64,000 nt of DNA from the NCBI GenBank assembly GCA_026392115.1, contig JAPLCQ010000069.1, positions 1 to 64,000 of the forward strand, given 5' to 3'. Both the position numbers and the translations under genes were made by a program. Shown piece after piece: positions 9,513 through 19,047 of this stretch (position 1 is the stretch's first letter; each line of letters opens with the position of its first letter). The notes under the pieces were generated by a model. It had not been told where the DNA came from and searched no databases. It was given only the letters and a program-made list of their open reading frames with translations. The DNA comes from Armatimonadota bacterium (GTDB lineage Bacteria; Armatimonadota; Chthonomonadetes; Chthonomonadales; CAJBBX01).

Positions 9513-12095
9513 ATGTCTCGTGCCGTTCGCTCGCTCATGACAAAGGTGATGCTCATGGCCATCGCGCTCTGCCCCAAGCCGCACGCCCTGGCGTCCGGAC
9601 ACCCCCACTCCGGGTCGATGACGCACGACAACGTCCTCCTGGGCATCCATTTCCTGCATGAGCGCGCCGACTGCAACACCACCGGCGCCGGCATCCTCAA
9701 TGTGGCGCCCAGCTTCTGGGACTACACGGAGAAGATGCCCGACGACCTGAAGCACGTCTCCTATGCCGACTTCTGGCACTGGTGGTACGAGTTCGAGCGC
9801 TACAAGGGCGACGAGAGGGGCATGGCGGACATGGACGCCATCGTGGACGAGTGCCTCCGCCGGGGCATGAGAGTCAAGATCGACCTCTCCTGGTCCACAC
9901 ACTACACCAACAACAACGATTGGCCCAAGGACAACGGCCTCGTCATGGGCCCCGTCGACGCCGACGACTGGATGCACCTCTGCGACCTGCTGGGCCGCCG
10001 CTACCGGGGCCGAGTGGCGCTCTGGCTGCTGCAGGGCGAGGCCAACACGCGCGACTACTGGCCGGGCATGGACATCAAGCACGTGCAGGAGATCTACCGG
10101 ACGGGCTACGATGCCTTCAAGCGCGCCGACCCGGGCGCGTTCATCAGCATCAGCGGAGCCACCCCCGGCATCGGCGGTATGAACGTCTACGGCGCGCTGA
10201 ACAACCGCGACCAGATGGACCGCTGGACCCGCGACAACCTGACGGCCTGCAAGGGGAAGTATGACGACATCCCCATGAACTACTTCGCCGACGTCTTCGG
10301 CGCCGACCCCTACGCGGGCCTCAAGGACTACTTCACCTCTATCCGCTCGGTGCTGGACGAACTCGGCCAGCGCCAGGTGGAGGTAGGGTCGGGCGAAAGC
10401 TCGTTCCAATGGGCGCTGGACAGCCACCAGGTGAAGGCGCCGCCGCCGCCGTGGAAGCCCGATCCCGCACCGCATCCCCAACCGCCCCTCTCCGAGGAGG
10501 GGCAGGCGTGGCGCTTCAATCGGTCCATGGCCGAGTTCTTCGGCCTCGGCGGCTCCAAATTCATGTTCTGGGCCTCGGAGTTCGCGCCCGGCGGCGGATG
10601 GGTATGGCGCTGGGGCCTCCGCAAGTACCAGGACTGGTGGGACATCTGGCCCGCCAAGCACAAGGTTCCCGGCACCAACATCGTCTTCGGCAGCGAGACC
10701 GAGGACGGGCGGACCGTGGACCTCCGGCCCGGCTGGACCTCGCCTCAGGCCGACCCGTACCACCCGATCTGGTCCGTCTACCGCTTCTGGGCGCAGGCCA
10801 CGCCACCCGGAGCCGAGGCCGTGCGGCTACCCGCCCGCTTCGCCAAGGCGTCTGCCGCCGGGACACCCGGACTGCTTGCCACGTACCTCCGGTGCCGCGA
10901 CGAGGCCGTTGTGCTGGTGCAGCTGGACAAGCCCGGCCCCACGACGATCATGCTCGACCTCCGCGCCACCGGCTGGTACGCGGGAACGCCCCTCGAGGTG
11001 CGCACGCAGGGGACCTCCATCGACTACCGAACCGGCGCCGAGACGCCGGGCGCCGTCAGCCGGGTCCCAATCGTCGCGGCGCCGTCCCTGCGGCTACCGG
11101 TCAGCTCCGGCGCCTCCTTCACCACCGTCCGCATCGTACGCGCCCGTCCTGCCATCACCGGGGTCATCACGCTGCCGGATGCGCCGGCCGAGTGCGGCGT
11201 CGGTGAGATCCCCTACGTCACCGCCACCGTGACGAACACGGGCACGGCGGCATGGCTGGCGGGCTACGTCGATATCCGCATCGGAGGGCGCACACTCTGG
11301 ACGCTCCGCGACGACCTGGCGCCGGGCGCGTCGACGGCGGCCCTGCTGCGCCTGCCCCGCGCCGCTTGCGCCGGGCAGACAGCGCACATGCTCCGGCTCC
11401 GCCACGTGAAGGGGCGCCCGTTCGGGCCCGCGGTTGTCGCCGTTGCCCGCGCCGTGGAGCGCCGGGCGCCGCGCAAGCTGGTGGCTCACCGCGAGGTGGG
11501 GCGCGTCCGAATCCAGTGGTTCGCGCCGGAGGGCGGCGCGGTCGACCAGTACGTGCTCATGCGGGCAGATGCCTTCGGCGGCAAGGCCGTCGCCGTCGCC
11601 ACCACCCGCGCGACGATGTTCCTTGATACGCCGCCGCTGCGCGACCACGCTTACTGGTACCACGTGGTGGCGCTTGACGCGCGCGGTCGGGCGAGCCGCC
11701 CCTCCAACGAGGACAACGCCAAGGCGATCTCCAGCCCCCGGCTCTGGGACGCGGAGGTCACGGCGTCGGCGCCCGCCCGGATGCGGCTGGGAGAGCGGAC
11801 CGAACTCGAGATCACCGTGCGCAACACCGGCAGCCGGGAGTGGGACACGGCGACGCAGGCCTACCGGCTCCACCTGGCGCTCACGCGGCAGTGGGACGCA
11901 GCCAGGGAGACCCGCGTCGACCTGCCCGCCGGCCCTCCCATTCCGCCCGGCGGCAGCGTGACGCTCCGGTTGCCCTACGCCGCCCACCGGCCGGGCCGGT
12001 TCGAGAACCACTGGGTGCTGGCCATGGAGGTTCCCGGGCAGGCCGTCGTCCACCTGGGCACCCCCTTGCTGGCCGAGACGCTGGTTACGGAGTAG
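9513..12095 (+). CDS. Large secreted GH-A-like hydrolase with C-terminal Ig/Fn3-like domains
   Basis: An 860-residue protein; the ATG at 9513 has GGAGG 7-8 bases upstream and a hydrophobic leader ending near HALASG. Residues about 30-400 look like a TIM barrel: LLGIHFLHERAD, VKIDLSWSTHY, LWLLQGEANTRDYWPG (candidate acid/base Glu) and VEVGSGESSFQWAL (candidate nucleophile). From about 540 come a CARDB-like domain (YVTATVTNTGTAAW), an Fn3-like domain (VRIQWFAPEGGAVDQYVLMR) and a second CARDB-like domain (ELEITVRNTGSREW). These usually space or anchor extracellular enzymes. The exact GH family is not recognised. Its last 11 bp overlap the convergent gene downstream. Confidence 0.7.
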   Translation: MSRAVRSLMTKVMLMAIALCPKPHALASGHPHSGSMTHDNVLLGIHFLHERADCNTTGAGILNVAPSFWDYTEKMPDDLKHVSYADFWHWWYEFERYKGDERGMADMDAIVDECLRRGMRVKIDLSWSTHYTNNNDWPKDNGLVMGPVDADDWMHLCDLLGRRYRGRVALWLLQGEANTRDYWPGMDIKHVQEIYRTGYDAFKRADPGAFISISGATPGIGGMNVYGALNNRDQMDRWTRDNLTACKGKYDDIPMNYFADVFGADPYAGLKDYFTSIRSVLDELGQRQVEVGSGESSFQWALDSHQVKAPPPPWKPDPAPHPQPPLSEEGQAWRFNRSMAEFFGLGGSKFMFWASEFAPGGGWVWRWGLRKYQDWWDIWPAKHKVPGTNIVFGSETEDGRTVDLRPGWTSPQADPYHPIWSVYRFWAQATPPGAEAVRLPARFAKASAAGTPGLLATYLRCRDEAVVLVQLDKPGPTTIMLDLRATGWYAGTPLEVRTQGTSIDYRTGAETPGAVSRVPIVAAPSLRLPVSSGASFTTVRIVRARPAITGVITLPDAPAECGVGEIPYVTATVTNTGTAAWLAGYVDIRIGGRTLWTLRDDLAPGASTAALLRLPRAACAGQTAHMLRLRHVKGRPFGPAVVAVARAVERRAPRKLVAHREVGRVRIQWFAPEGGAVDQYVLMRADAFGGKAVAVATTRATMFLDTPPLRDHAYWYHVVALDARGRASRPSNEDNAKAISSPRLWDAEVTASAPARMRLGERTELEITVRNTGSREWDTATQAYRLHLALTRQWDAARETRVDLPAGPPIPPGGSVTLRLPYAAHRPGRFENHWVLAMEVPGQAVVHLGTPLLAETLVTE

Positions 12096-14184
12096 CGGCC
12101 TTCCCGGGCTTCCGGGGCCCGACGCCACGGAGGTCGATGGGCCGGAAGCCCAGGCTGAGCGCCGGCGAACCGGGCTTCAGCCTGTAGTCGTCCTTCTCCG
12201 GCGCCACGAAGAGCGGGTCCGCGACCAGCGAGTCGCGGTCCAGCCCTTTGGCCTTCCACTCGTCGAAGCTGTAGCGCATGAAGCGCACCGGCTCGCCGTC
12301 GGTCCGCCAGTAGAGGTTGCAGTTCCAGAGCGTGGCGAAGGACCACCAGTCCTTTTCGTTGAAGAGCGGGCCATCGCGCCACACCACGATATTCCGGGCG
12401 AAGACCTCGCCGTTGGGCGGCGGCGGCCCGTCCGGAGCGTCGCCGTAGCGCGTCAGTTGGTACCGGCGCCCATTGATGAAGATATTATTATGAATGACAT
12501 TTCCGTAACAGTTGAAGTTGCATCCCCAGCCGCCGGAGACGGCATCCACCACCACGTTGTCCTCAACCAGGATGCCGGAGCAGCCGTTGTCGAGGATGAT
12601 CCCCTCCCCGGCGCCCCAAGCCTCGGTGGCGTGCACCCGCTGGATCAGGTTGCCGCGCAGCACGGTGCCCGGCGAGATGCCGAGGCAGTAGAGCGCCCCG
12701 TGCGTTCCCAGCGTGCCGGCGCCGAGGTCGTGGATCAGGTTGCGCTCCACGATGTTGTCGCGTGACCGGTTGAGCGGGAAGTAGGCCCAGTTCCACCCCA
12801 GCGATACCGCCCACATGAACTGGCCCGTGATCTCGTTGTGGCATATCCGGTTGCGACCGCTCTGGCCCACCCAGATGGCCGGCGCGCCCAGGTAGACCCG
12901 GCATCCGTCAGCCAGGCGGCTGTCGGCGATCAGCGTGCCGCGGGCCTCCGCGGCGTCGAGCTTGGGATCGGCGGCCTCGCCCACCTTCACGCAGCCGGCG
13001 CCCACGTCGCGGATGTCGCAGCCCACGATGCTGTTCTCGCGGCATCCCCGGCCCAGGTCGATGGCCCAGCCGCCCAGATGCTGCGCCTTGCACCGTTCGA
13101 ACCGGCACCGCTCCGCGCCCACGGCGGTCACGGCCGAAGGGGCCCCGAGCTCGGCCTGAGTGAAGGCGTACCCCTCCGCGGGCAGAGTCCAGCCGGTGTG
13201 GCTCAGCGTGATGCCCCGGAAGGTGACATCGTGGACCCGCTTGGGCCCGTTCGGCTGACCCTCTATCCGCACCAACTCCTCGGTCAACGGCGCGATAACG
13301 TCCACGGCGTCCGGCGCTTCGCCCGGCATGGGGCGGTAGAGCAGCGTTCGCGTGGCCGCGTCCCAGCGCCAGGCTCCGGGAGTGGCGAGGCCCTGCGGCG
13401 CGTTGTCGACGTAGTAGCCGAACGACCAGGTGAGCGGCCTCCAGCTTCCGCCGGTGAAGAGCACGGTGGACGAGGCCTCGTCCACGGCCTGGATGCGCAG
13501 GCGCGCCGCCATCCAGAACTGGAGGACGACCACCTCCACGTTGTCGGCGCCGGCCCAATCGGCGCGGATGTCGCCCGGCCGGAACCGGAACGAACGCCGG
13601 GCAGCCTCGTCGTCCGGCCGCCCGCCCAGCGACGCTGCCCAGTTCGTGGTCTTGTGGTCGGCCGCCCCGGCCACGGTGAACCAGCCCTTCGCAGGCCACC
13701 GCGCGCGCTCCCGGCGCGCGCCGTTGACGAACAGCTGCCGGACGCCGCCCCTGGCCAACGCCGCCGGCACGGGTGCGCTCCAGAGCCCGTCAGCCGTCCG
13801 CCGCCAGCCTGTGATCGGCACGCCGCCGCTGAGGACGGGCACCTCGTTGCCGTAGTTGGCGTAAGTTACGGGCGAGCGCTCCGTGCCGGAGTCGTCCGGA
13901 CGCAGCACAAAGGGCCGAGCCGTGCGGTAGACGCCGCCGCGAAGAAGGACCGTGGACGGGACCGCCGAGCCCTGCGCCCGCGCCTGGCGTATGGCGTCCC
14001 GGGCGCGCTCCAGCGTGGCGAATGGGCCGTCGGTCCGGGTGCGGTTGGCGGCAGGGAGCGTGCCCGACCAGCTATCGCGCCCGGCGGTTGAGACGTAGAG
14101 CGCGCGAGGAGGAGACGCGGCTCCGGCCTCCGCGAGCAGAAGCCCCGCGGCCATCAGGGCCAGACATGACGTGAAGAGCCACAT
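12085..14184 (-). CDS. Secreted right-handed parallel beta-helix protein
   Basis: A 699-residue protein. I chose ATG 14184 because AAGGAG lies 9 bases upstream; the track start is a GTG 9 bp earlier. A signal peptide (LMAAGLLLAEAGAA) is followed by LYVSTAGRDSWSGTLP, the usual opening of DUF1565/pectate-lyase-like beta-helix proteins. Repeated short strands (NSIVGCDIRDVGAGCV, NRICHNEITGQ, NIVERNLIHDLGAG, ILVEDNVVVDA) form the helix through about residue 600. Such proteins bind or cleave polysaccharides. No lyase catalytic residues can be assigned by eye, so activity is uncertain. It is convergent with, and overlaps, the GH-A gene. Confidence 0.8.
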   Translation of the reverse strand: MWLFTSCLALMAAGLLLAEAGAASPPRALYVSTAGRDSWSGTLPAANRTRTDGPFATLERARDAIRQARAQGSAVPSTVLLRGGVYRTARPFVLRPDDSGTERSPVTYANYGNEVPVLSGGVPITGWRRTADGLWSAPVPAALARGGVRQLFVNGARRERARWPAKGWFTVAGAADHKTTNWAASLGGRPDDEAARRSFRFRPGDIRADWAGADNVEVVVLQFWMAARLRIQAVDEASSTVLFTGGSWRPLTWSFGYYVDNAPQGLATPGAWRWDAATRTLLYRPMPGEAPDAVDVIAPLTEELVRIEGQPNGPKRVHDVTFRGITLSHTGWTLPAEGYAFTQAELGAPSAVTAVGAERCRFERCKAQHLGGWAIDLGRGCRENSIVGCDIRDVGAGCVKVGEAADPKLDAAEARGTLIADSRLADGCRVYLGAPAIWVGQSGRNRICHNEITGQFMWAVSLGWNWAYFPLNRSRDNIVERNLIHDLGAGTLGTHGALYCLGISPGTVLRGNLIQRVHATEAWGAGEGIILDNGCSGILVEDNVVVDAVSGGWGCNFNCYGNVIHNNIFINGRRYQLTRYGDAPDGPPPPNGEVFARNIVVWRDGPLFNEKDWWSFATLWNCNLYWRTDGEPVRFMRYSFDEWKAKGLDRDSLVADPLFVAPEKDDYRLKPGSPALSLGFRPIDLRGVGPRKPGKAATP

Positions 14185-14245
14185 CGTCGGCACTCCTTCC
14201 AGGCCAGGGAGCGGGCCGCGGCAACTGCATCCGGAGGCGCGGCAG

Positions 14246-14503
14246 CTAGCAGGCGCTCATCACTTCGTACTCGTTGGGCGTATGGGCAAAGATCAACGAG
14301 ACGTACTGGGTCTCCTTGCCAAGATCCTTGCGTAGCGCTCCGAACAGGAGCTTCTGGCGCGTGAGAAACCGCTTGCGCTCAAAGCCGGGCCACAGAACGT
14401 ACCCGGCGACCTTCTCTAGATCGGGATCCCAACCGACATGTATCTCGGCGCCGGGAAAGCGGCGCGCGATGCTCTCACGAACGTGCCGTGCTACCTCTTC
14501 CAT
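14246..14503 (-). CDS. Small protein paired with a HEPN-type gene
   Basis: An 85-residue acidic/basic mixed protein (RRFPGAEIHVGWDPDLEKVAGYVLWPGF). It overlaps the upstream HEPN-like gene by 13 bp, so the two are probably translated together. I do not recognise the family. The alternating strand and helix pattern resembles a minimal alpha/beta fold. By analogy with HEPN/partner operons it could be the regulator or antitoxin of that gene, but no nucleotidyltransferase motif (GSxxxG...D) is present. Confidence 0.6.
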   Translation of the reverse strand: MEEVARHVRESIARRFPGAEIHVGWDPDLEKVAGYVLWPGFERKRFLTRQKLLFGALRKDLGKETQYVSLIFAHTPNEYEVMSAC

Positions 14504-14940
14504 CTCCGAACTCCTTCGGCCACGATCACGCCTGCCATCTCTACCATCCGCGTGGCACTGAACTTAATACGGTCGCCTCGTACGCGTCGGTCCAGTCCCG
14601 CGCTGTTCAGGTACAGCACCAGACCAGAGCGCGAGAGGTAGCGATGGTTTGCCCGCCAACGCATCTCGAGTTCAAGAAGCACGGCCTGTAGAGCGTCGGC
14701 GCCGTCCTCATTGCCGTCGCCGACCAGACCCGCCTGGCCCGCCAGGAACCTGATGCTGTGGTTGCTGGTGAACGCCTGTCCGACACGCAACGCATGGGCG
14801 CGCAGCATGGCCTCCGCAGCCACGCCGGCAAAGTAGTGCGCGGCGAGGTGCTCTCCGGTGCGCGCAAGCCGTACGGAGAGATCCAGATGCTCCATGGCAG
14901 CGGAGTAGTATGCCTTTGCACTAAACAAGGATCCAGCCAC
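14491..14940 (-). CDS. HEPN-domain-like protein
   Basis: A 149-residue helical protein. The GTG at 14940 is preceded by AGGAGG at 6-base spacing, which is why I reject the longer track start. The N-terminus (SAKAYYSAAMEHLDLSVRL, HLAAHYFAGVAAEAMLRAH) has the two-helix pattern of HEPN proteins. An R-x6-H pattern lies in VRLARTGEHL, close to the catalytic RX4-6H of HEPN ribonucleases. It is followed with overlap by a small gene, giving the layout of a two-gene toxin-antitoxin or abortive-infection module placed between host glycosidase genes. The RNase activity is inference. Confidence 0.6.
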   Translation of the reverse strand: MAGSLFSAKAYYSAAMEHLDLSVRLARTGEHLAAHYFAGVAAEAMLRAHALRVGQAFTSNHSIRFLAGQAGLVGDGNEDGADALQAVLLELEMRWRANHRYLSRSGLVLYLNSAGLDRRVRGDRIKFSATRMVEMAGVIVAEGVRRWKR

Positions 14941-14992
14941 TACATCCCTCCTCGGGCATGCAGGACCCCAGCATAGTACCCTTCCAACCTTG

Positions 14993-16312
14993 TTACCGCG
15001 CCATCCGCAACTCCACGATGGTATCGACGGCGTGGCGATCCTTGGCCGCAATCGTGACCACCGTGCCGTCGGCGGTCTGCGTTACGGTGGCCTGGCCGCC
15101 TGTCAGCGTCTTCACGGAGGCCACCTTGCCGGGCAGCGCGGGCAGCGTCAGGGTCTCGCCCTGCCAGGGGAAGAGGTGCAGCCAGACCCGGTCGCCCTTG
15201 CGGGTGGCGCCTCCCCAGGCTCCGTTGGGGATGGGCCCGCCGCGCGTCCCGTAGAGCGTGCCGCCGTACTGCTTCATCCACGCGCCCATCTCGGCCAGAT
15301 GCTCCACCTGGTCGGGCATGATCTCACCCGTGGGCATGGGCCCCACGTTGAGCAGCAGGTTGCCGTCGCCGGTGACGGTGCTGACGAGAATCTTGATGCA
15401 CTCGGCGGCGTCGCGGGTCCGGCCGTCGGGACGGTAGGACCAGCCCCCGCCGTCCTTGCACTCGGTCATTGTCATGCAAGATTCCCACGCGCGGTCGATG
15501 TGGTAGGCTCCGATCTGCTGCTCCGGGGTCTCGTAGTCGCCGTTCACGAAGTCGAGCAAGCCCGCCTCGGGCTGGTCCTTGGTGCCGAAGACGAACCGGG
15601 CGGCGCGGTTGTTCACCAGAATGTGCGGCTGGAGGCGGTAGATCATTCGGAACAGGTCGCGGAAGCGGTAGTCGCCCCAGTTGCCGGAGACGTGGTCGAA
15701 CCAGAGGATGTCCACCTTGCCGTAGTTGGTGAGCAGCTCCTCGATCTGCGCGTGGTAGTAGTCGTTGTAGCGGCTGTTGTCGCCATGCAGGTAGTCGGGG
15801 TGGGTCCAGTCGCGCGTCGAGTAGTACCAGCCCAGCTTCAGGCCATGCCTGTGGGCCGCGTCGGCGATCTGCCGGCAGATGTCGCGTTTGTAGGGCGTGT
15901 TGGTGATGTTGTAGTCGGTCTGCTTGGTGGGCCAGAGGCAGAAGCCGTCGTGGTGCTTGGTGATGAAGACCACATACTTGCACCCGGCCTGCTTGGCCAT
16001 CCGCATCCACTTGTCGGCGTCCAGCTTCTCCGGGTCGAACCGCTTGTAGAGCTGGTCGTACTCGCCGGCGGGCACCGTCTCATGACCGTGGTGGTCGAAC
16101 GGGTGTCCGATCCGCGCCCAGCTGATCTCCACGCCCCGCACGCTGGCCGGGCCCCAATGGATGAAGAGCCCGAGCTTGGCGTCGCGCCACCACTGCATCT
16201 CCTCGGCGGAGGCCGGACGGGGCGAAGCCGACCGATCATCCGCCATGCAACAGGCCGAAGCCACCAACAGCGTCACCGCCGCCGCCACCCAAACCATCTG
16301 CATCATCCTCAC
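14993..16312 (-). CDS. Alpha-L-fucosidase, GH29
   Basis: A 439-residue secreted enzyme with a signal peptide (VTLLVASACCMA). The GH29 core is clear: WWRDAKLGLFIHWGP, QAGCKYVVFITKHHDGF, GWYYSTRDWTHPDYL and VDILWFDHVSGNWG, in which the Asp of WFD is the family nucleophile. A short C-terminal beta domain (TLPALPGKVASVKTL) follows. It hydrolyses terminal alpha-L-fucose with retention. It lies 48 bp downstream of the prophage-split hydrolase gene and probably shared an operon with it before integration. With the GH95 gene at the right end it points to fucosylated glycans as substrate. Confidence 0.9.
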   Translation of the reverse strand: MRMMQMVWVAAAVTLLVASACCMADDRSASPRPASAEEMQWWRDAKLGLFIHWGPASVRGVEISWARIGHPFDHHGHETVPAGEYDQLYKRFDPEKLDADKWMRMAKQAGCKYVVFITKHHDGFCLWPTKQTDYNITNTPYKRDICRQIADAAHRHGLKLGWYYSTRDWTHPDYLHGDNSRYNDYYHAQIEELLTNYGKVDILWFDHVSGNWGDYRFRDLFRMIYRLQPHILVNNRAARFVFGTKDQPEAGLLDFVNGDYETPEQQIGAYHIDRAWESCMTMTECKDGGGWSYRPDGRTRDAAECIKILVSTVTGDGNLLLNVGPMPTGEIMPDQVEHLAEMGAWMKQYGGTLYGTRGGPIPNGAWGGATRKGDRVWLHLFPWQGETLTLPALPGKVASVKTLTGGQATVTQTADGTVVTIAAKDRHAVDTIVELRMAR

Positions 16313-16360
16313 CCTCCCCGCGCCTGCACGCGCCGACTTTCGACATTCGACTTGTCACTT

Positions 16361-17479
16361 TCAACTAATAGATATCTCCGCCCAGACGATGCGCCCCGCG
16401 TCCGCGGCATGCACCTCCACGAGGTTGTGGCCCCGCTGCACCGCCTCGGGCGGCACGCGCCATCCATGCATCGGCGCCGCCGGGCCGGGCTTGCGGGCGG
16501 CCAGTTCGCCGGAATGCTCCAGGCGCGCGCCGTTGAGCCGCACCTGCCACTCCGCCGCCTTCTGGCCGCCGGTTCCCTCGATGCCCAGCGCCACCTCCGC
16601 GGCTTGCCCCAGCGGCTTCGGTCCCGTCTGGACGCGGATGGCCGACCAGCGCCCCGAACCCACGTCCATCGGCAGGGCGCTGCCATGCGGCTCGCCGGGC
16701 GCCCAGGTGTCGGCGTAGGTCACCACATGCCGCCGGGGCTTGCCGGCCAGCGTGGCCAGGTCGCCACACTCGCGAAGCAGCGCCGGGTAGTTGGCCAGGT
16801 CGTCCATGGCGGTCTGCGAGTCCATGTAGTTGAAGAGGTATATTCGGTCGGCGCCCCGGTCCAGCAGCGAAGCCGCCGCGCCGCGCACGGTCTCCAGCGA
16901 GTTGGTCTGGTTCACGCCATACCCGGGATAGGGGCGCAGCAGGATCTCCAGCCCGGCGGCAAGAGTCACCCGCGTTCCGCGCAGCAGGGCGCGCCAGGTC
17001 TCCACGGGCATGTCGGTCTCGCAGCTGGCCCAGAAGGGGGTGATGACCAGCATGTCCACCAGTCCGCGCCGGGCCCACTCGGTGGCGTCGAGGCCCAGGT
17101 TCCGCGCCGTCTCCGGCCGCGACGGCACGCGCGCGCCCAGGCGGATGCGCCGGCCCGTGCGCCGGCCCTTTGCGTCAAGCCACTTGCGGACCGTGGCGGT
17201 GAACTCGGTGAGGAGCGGCGCGTCCTCCAGCTCCCGGCCCGGCCGCAGGTGGAAGCCGAAGCGCATCCAGTCCAGCTCCAGTCCGTCGAAGTCATACCGG
17301 TCGATGAGTTCGCGCACCAGCGCCAGGTGGTAGTCGCGGACCTCCTTGTGCCCGTAGTCGAAGGCCCGGTCGACCCACTCGGCGAAGCGGTAGGGCGTGC
17401 GGCGAAGCTCGGGCCGGCTGCGCCAGAACTCGCTGTGGATGTAGCTTCGCTCGTCGTCCACTCTACCGGTGGGGGTCAT
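16361..17479 (-). pseudogene. 3' part of a TIM-barrel glycosyl hydrolase gene split by the prophage
   Basis: About 370 codons of a family-10-like/GHL10-type hydrolase (IHSEFWRSRPELRR, FDGLELDWMRFGF with a candidate catalytic Glu/Asp, LVDMLVITPFWASC) and a C-terminal beta domain. The host sequence begins at the GTGGG core (17469-17473). In the integrated state an ATG at 17479, contributed by the phage, overlaps the integrase stop (ATGA), so this fragment can still be translated. Joined at the core to 59553..59054 it gives one continuous frame of about 535 codons (MNDVHCVDEPT + GRVDDERS). The 922-residue ORF in the track is an artefact of open frames upstream. Confidence 0.88.
17469..17473. other. 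attL core (GTGGG)
   Basis: Five bases shared with the right junction. The restored attB reads ctaccGGTGGGctcg. Serine integrases need only a 2-bp central dinucleotide, so the real crossover lies within or beside this string. Confidence 0.8.
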
Positions 17480-19047
17480 ATCAGGTGGGAGCGGCGTAGG
17501 TTTGCCGCGGGGATTGGGACCTGCGGTAGGTCTGGGTGGAGGGTTACTGTGGCGTGGCGGACCTTGCGTCTGGGGCCTGGAGGGGCGTGGAGGTCGATCC
17601 GGGAGATCACTGCGGCTACGAGCAGGCGGTGCTGCTTGGCTGTCCAGGAGGGCGTCTCGGCCCATAGCGCAGGGCCCAGATCTCGCGCTGCCAGGAGCAT
17701 GGCCGCCGCTGAGGCTGGGTCCGGACGGGCTATCTCGGAGCGCAGGGACGCTATGCGGCGGCGCAGCTCCTCGCCCTGGGCGCTGAGGGTGGAAACTGCC
17801 GCGTCGTAGCGGGCCTGGCCGAAGCCCGGCAGGCGCGCGTAGAAGGCTGAGCGGGAGAGCAGGTCGTCCAGTGATCGGGATACCTCCTCCAGGCTGCGCT
17901 GGGCAGCCACGATGTCGCGGGCGAGCATGGATCGGTCGATGCCCTGCTGCCTGATGGGGAGCCCCTCCGGCTGGATAGCGGCGAGGACACGCTCGACGAC
18001 TTGCTTGGCGTAGGCTTCCAGCCCAGTATAGCGGATCGTGGAGCCGCTGTGGTCGGGCGAGCAGCGGCAGCGGTACTGCCGGCCGCAACGGCACATGGAG
18101 CGCCCCGCACAGCAGTAGAGGATGCCGCTGAGGAGGGCCACGGAGGGCGGGCCGCCCCGGTAGCGGGAGCGGATGGCCTCGAGGATCTCCTGGTGGCGAT
18201 CCAGGCTGATCGGGTGCTCGTAGTCGCCCTCGGTTTCGGACCATATCCAGCGGTCCTCCGGCAGGCGGACGAGGCCTCGCTCTCGGGCGACCTCCTGGCG
18301 GTGCACCGTGTAGCCTGCGTAGGCCGGGTTGATGGCGATGGCGCGGACCGTGGAGGCCGACCAGGCGGTGCATTCGCTGGAGGGCAGCCCGGAGGATGGG
18401 ACCGGAATGCCCCGGGCGTTGAGGTCGCAGGCGATGACGTGGGTGCCCTCGGATAGGATGCGATCGAGCAGCTCGACCAAGACGTGGTACGTGGCCCGGT
18501 CGGGCTCCAGCCTGCCGTCGATGACCTTGCGCTGGCCCTCGTAGGTCGCGGGGATCCACCGGTAGCCGTATGGGGCCACTCCAGACGAGCGGATGCCCCG
18601 GCGGGTGCGCTCGGCGGTGTGGTGCTGGCGCTTGACGGAATACTCCCAGCGGTAGCGGCGTGCGAGGACGGCCTCGACGTCCAGGATGGTGGTGTCGAGG
18701 GCGTTGTCGAACCGGTAGACGCCGCGCGGGGTGACCAGGTGGGCCTGGTTGCGGTAGAGGGCGCGCTTGATGGCTGCCCACTGATCCTCGAGGCCGCGCG
18801 AGAGGCGGGCGACATCGTAGACGAGGAGGTGGGTGCACCGCCCGGCCGTGAGGTCGTCGAGGATGGTCATGAGGCCGGCGCGGGTGTCGATGCGGTCGGA
18901 CTGCTCGATCTCGGAGATGATGTCGTCGTCGGCGAGTGGGAGCTGGTGCTGCCTGGCCAGCGTGCGGAGCATGGACAGGTGGTTTGCCAGGGTGTCTCCG
19001 CGGCGGACGTCGGTGCGGCTGAGGCGGGCGTAGGCTCGGATGGTCAT
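17476..19047 (-). CDS. Large serine recombinase (prophage integrase)
   Basis: A 523-residue enzyme. The N-terminal resolvase domain (IRAYARLSRTD with catalytic Ser, LLVYDVARLSRGLEDQ) is followed by the Recombinase domain (RRGIRSSGVAPYGYRW, ARGIPVP, STVRAIAINPAYAG), a zinc ribbon (LYCCAGRSMCRCGRQYRCRC) and a coiled-coil C-terminus, the order of phiC31/Bxb1-type integrases. Its TGA stop (17476-17478) lies 3 bp inside the attL core. Its ATG overlaps the preceding gene's stop (ATGA). The sequence before the start is an array of TCACCTCC units and not an SD. No recombination directionality factor was identified. Confidence 0.95.
   Translation of the reverse strand: MTIRAYARLSRTDVRRGDTLANHLSMLRTLARQHQLPLADDDIISEIEQSDRIDTRAGLMTILDDLTAGRCTHLLVYDVARLSRGLEDQWAAIKRALYRNQAHLVTPRGVYRFDNALDTTILDVEAVLARRYRWEYSVKRQHHTAERTRRGIRSSGVAPYGYRWIPATYEGQRKVIDGRLEPDRATYHVLVELLDRILSEGTHVIACDLNARGIPVPSSGLPSSECTAWSASTVRAIAINPAYAGYTVHRQEVARERGLVRLPEDRWIWSETEGDYEHPISLDRHQEILEAIRSRYRGGPPSVALLSGILYCCAGRSMCRCGRQYRCRCSPDHSGSTIRYTGLEAYAKQVVERVLAAIQPEGLPIRQQGIDRSMLARDIVAAQRSLEEVSRSLDDLLSRSAFYARLPGFGQARYDAAVSTLSAQGEELRRRIASLRSEIARPDPASAAAMLLAARDLGPALWAETPSWTAKQHRLLVAAVISRIDLHAPPGPRRKVRHATVTLHPDLPQVPIPAANLRRSHLI

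Noticed and set aside
17469-17473. tRNA-type attachment site
   Set aside because: No tRNA gene is present at either end; the target is a protein gene and the enzyme is a serine recombinase.
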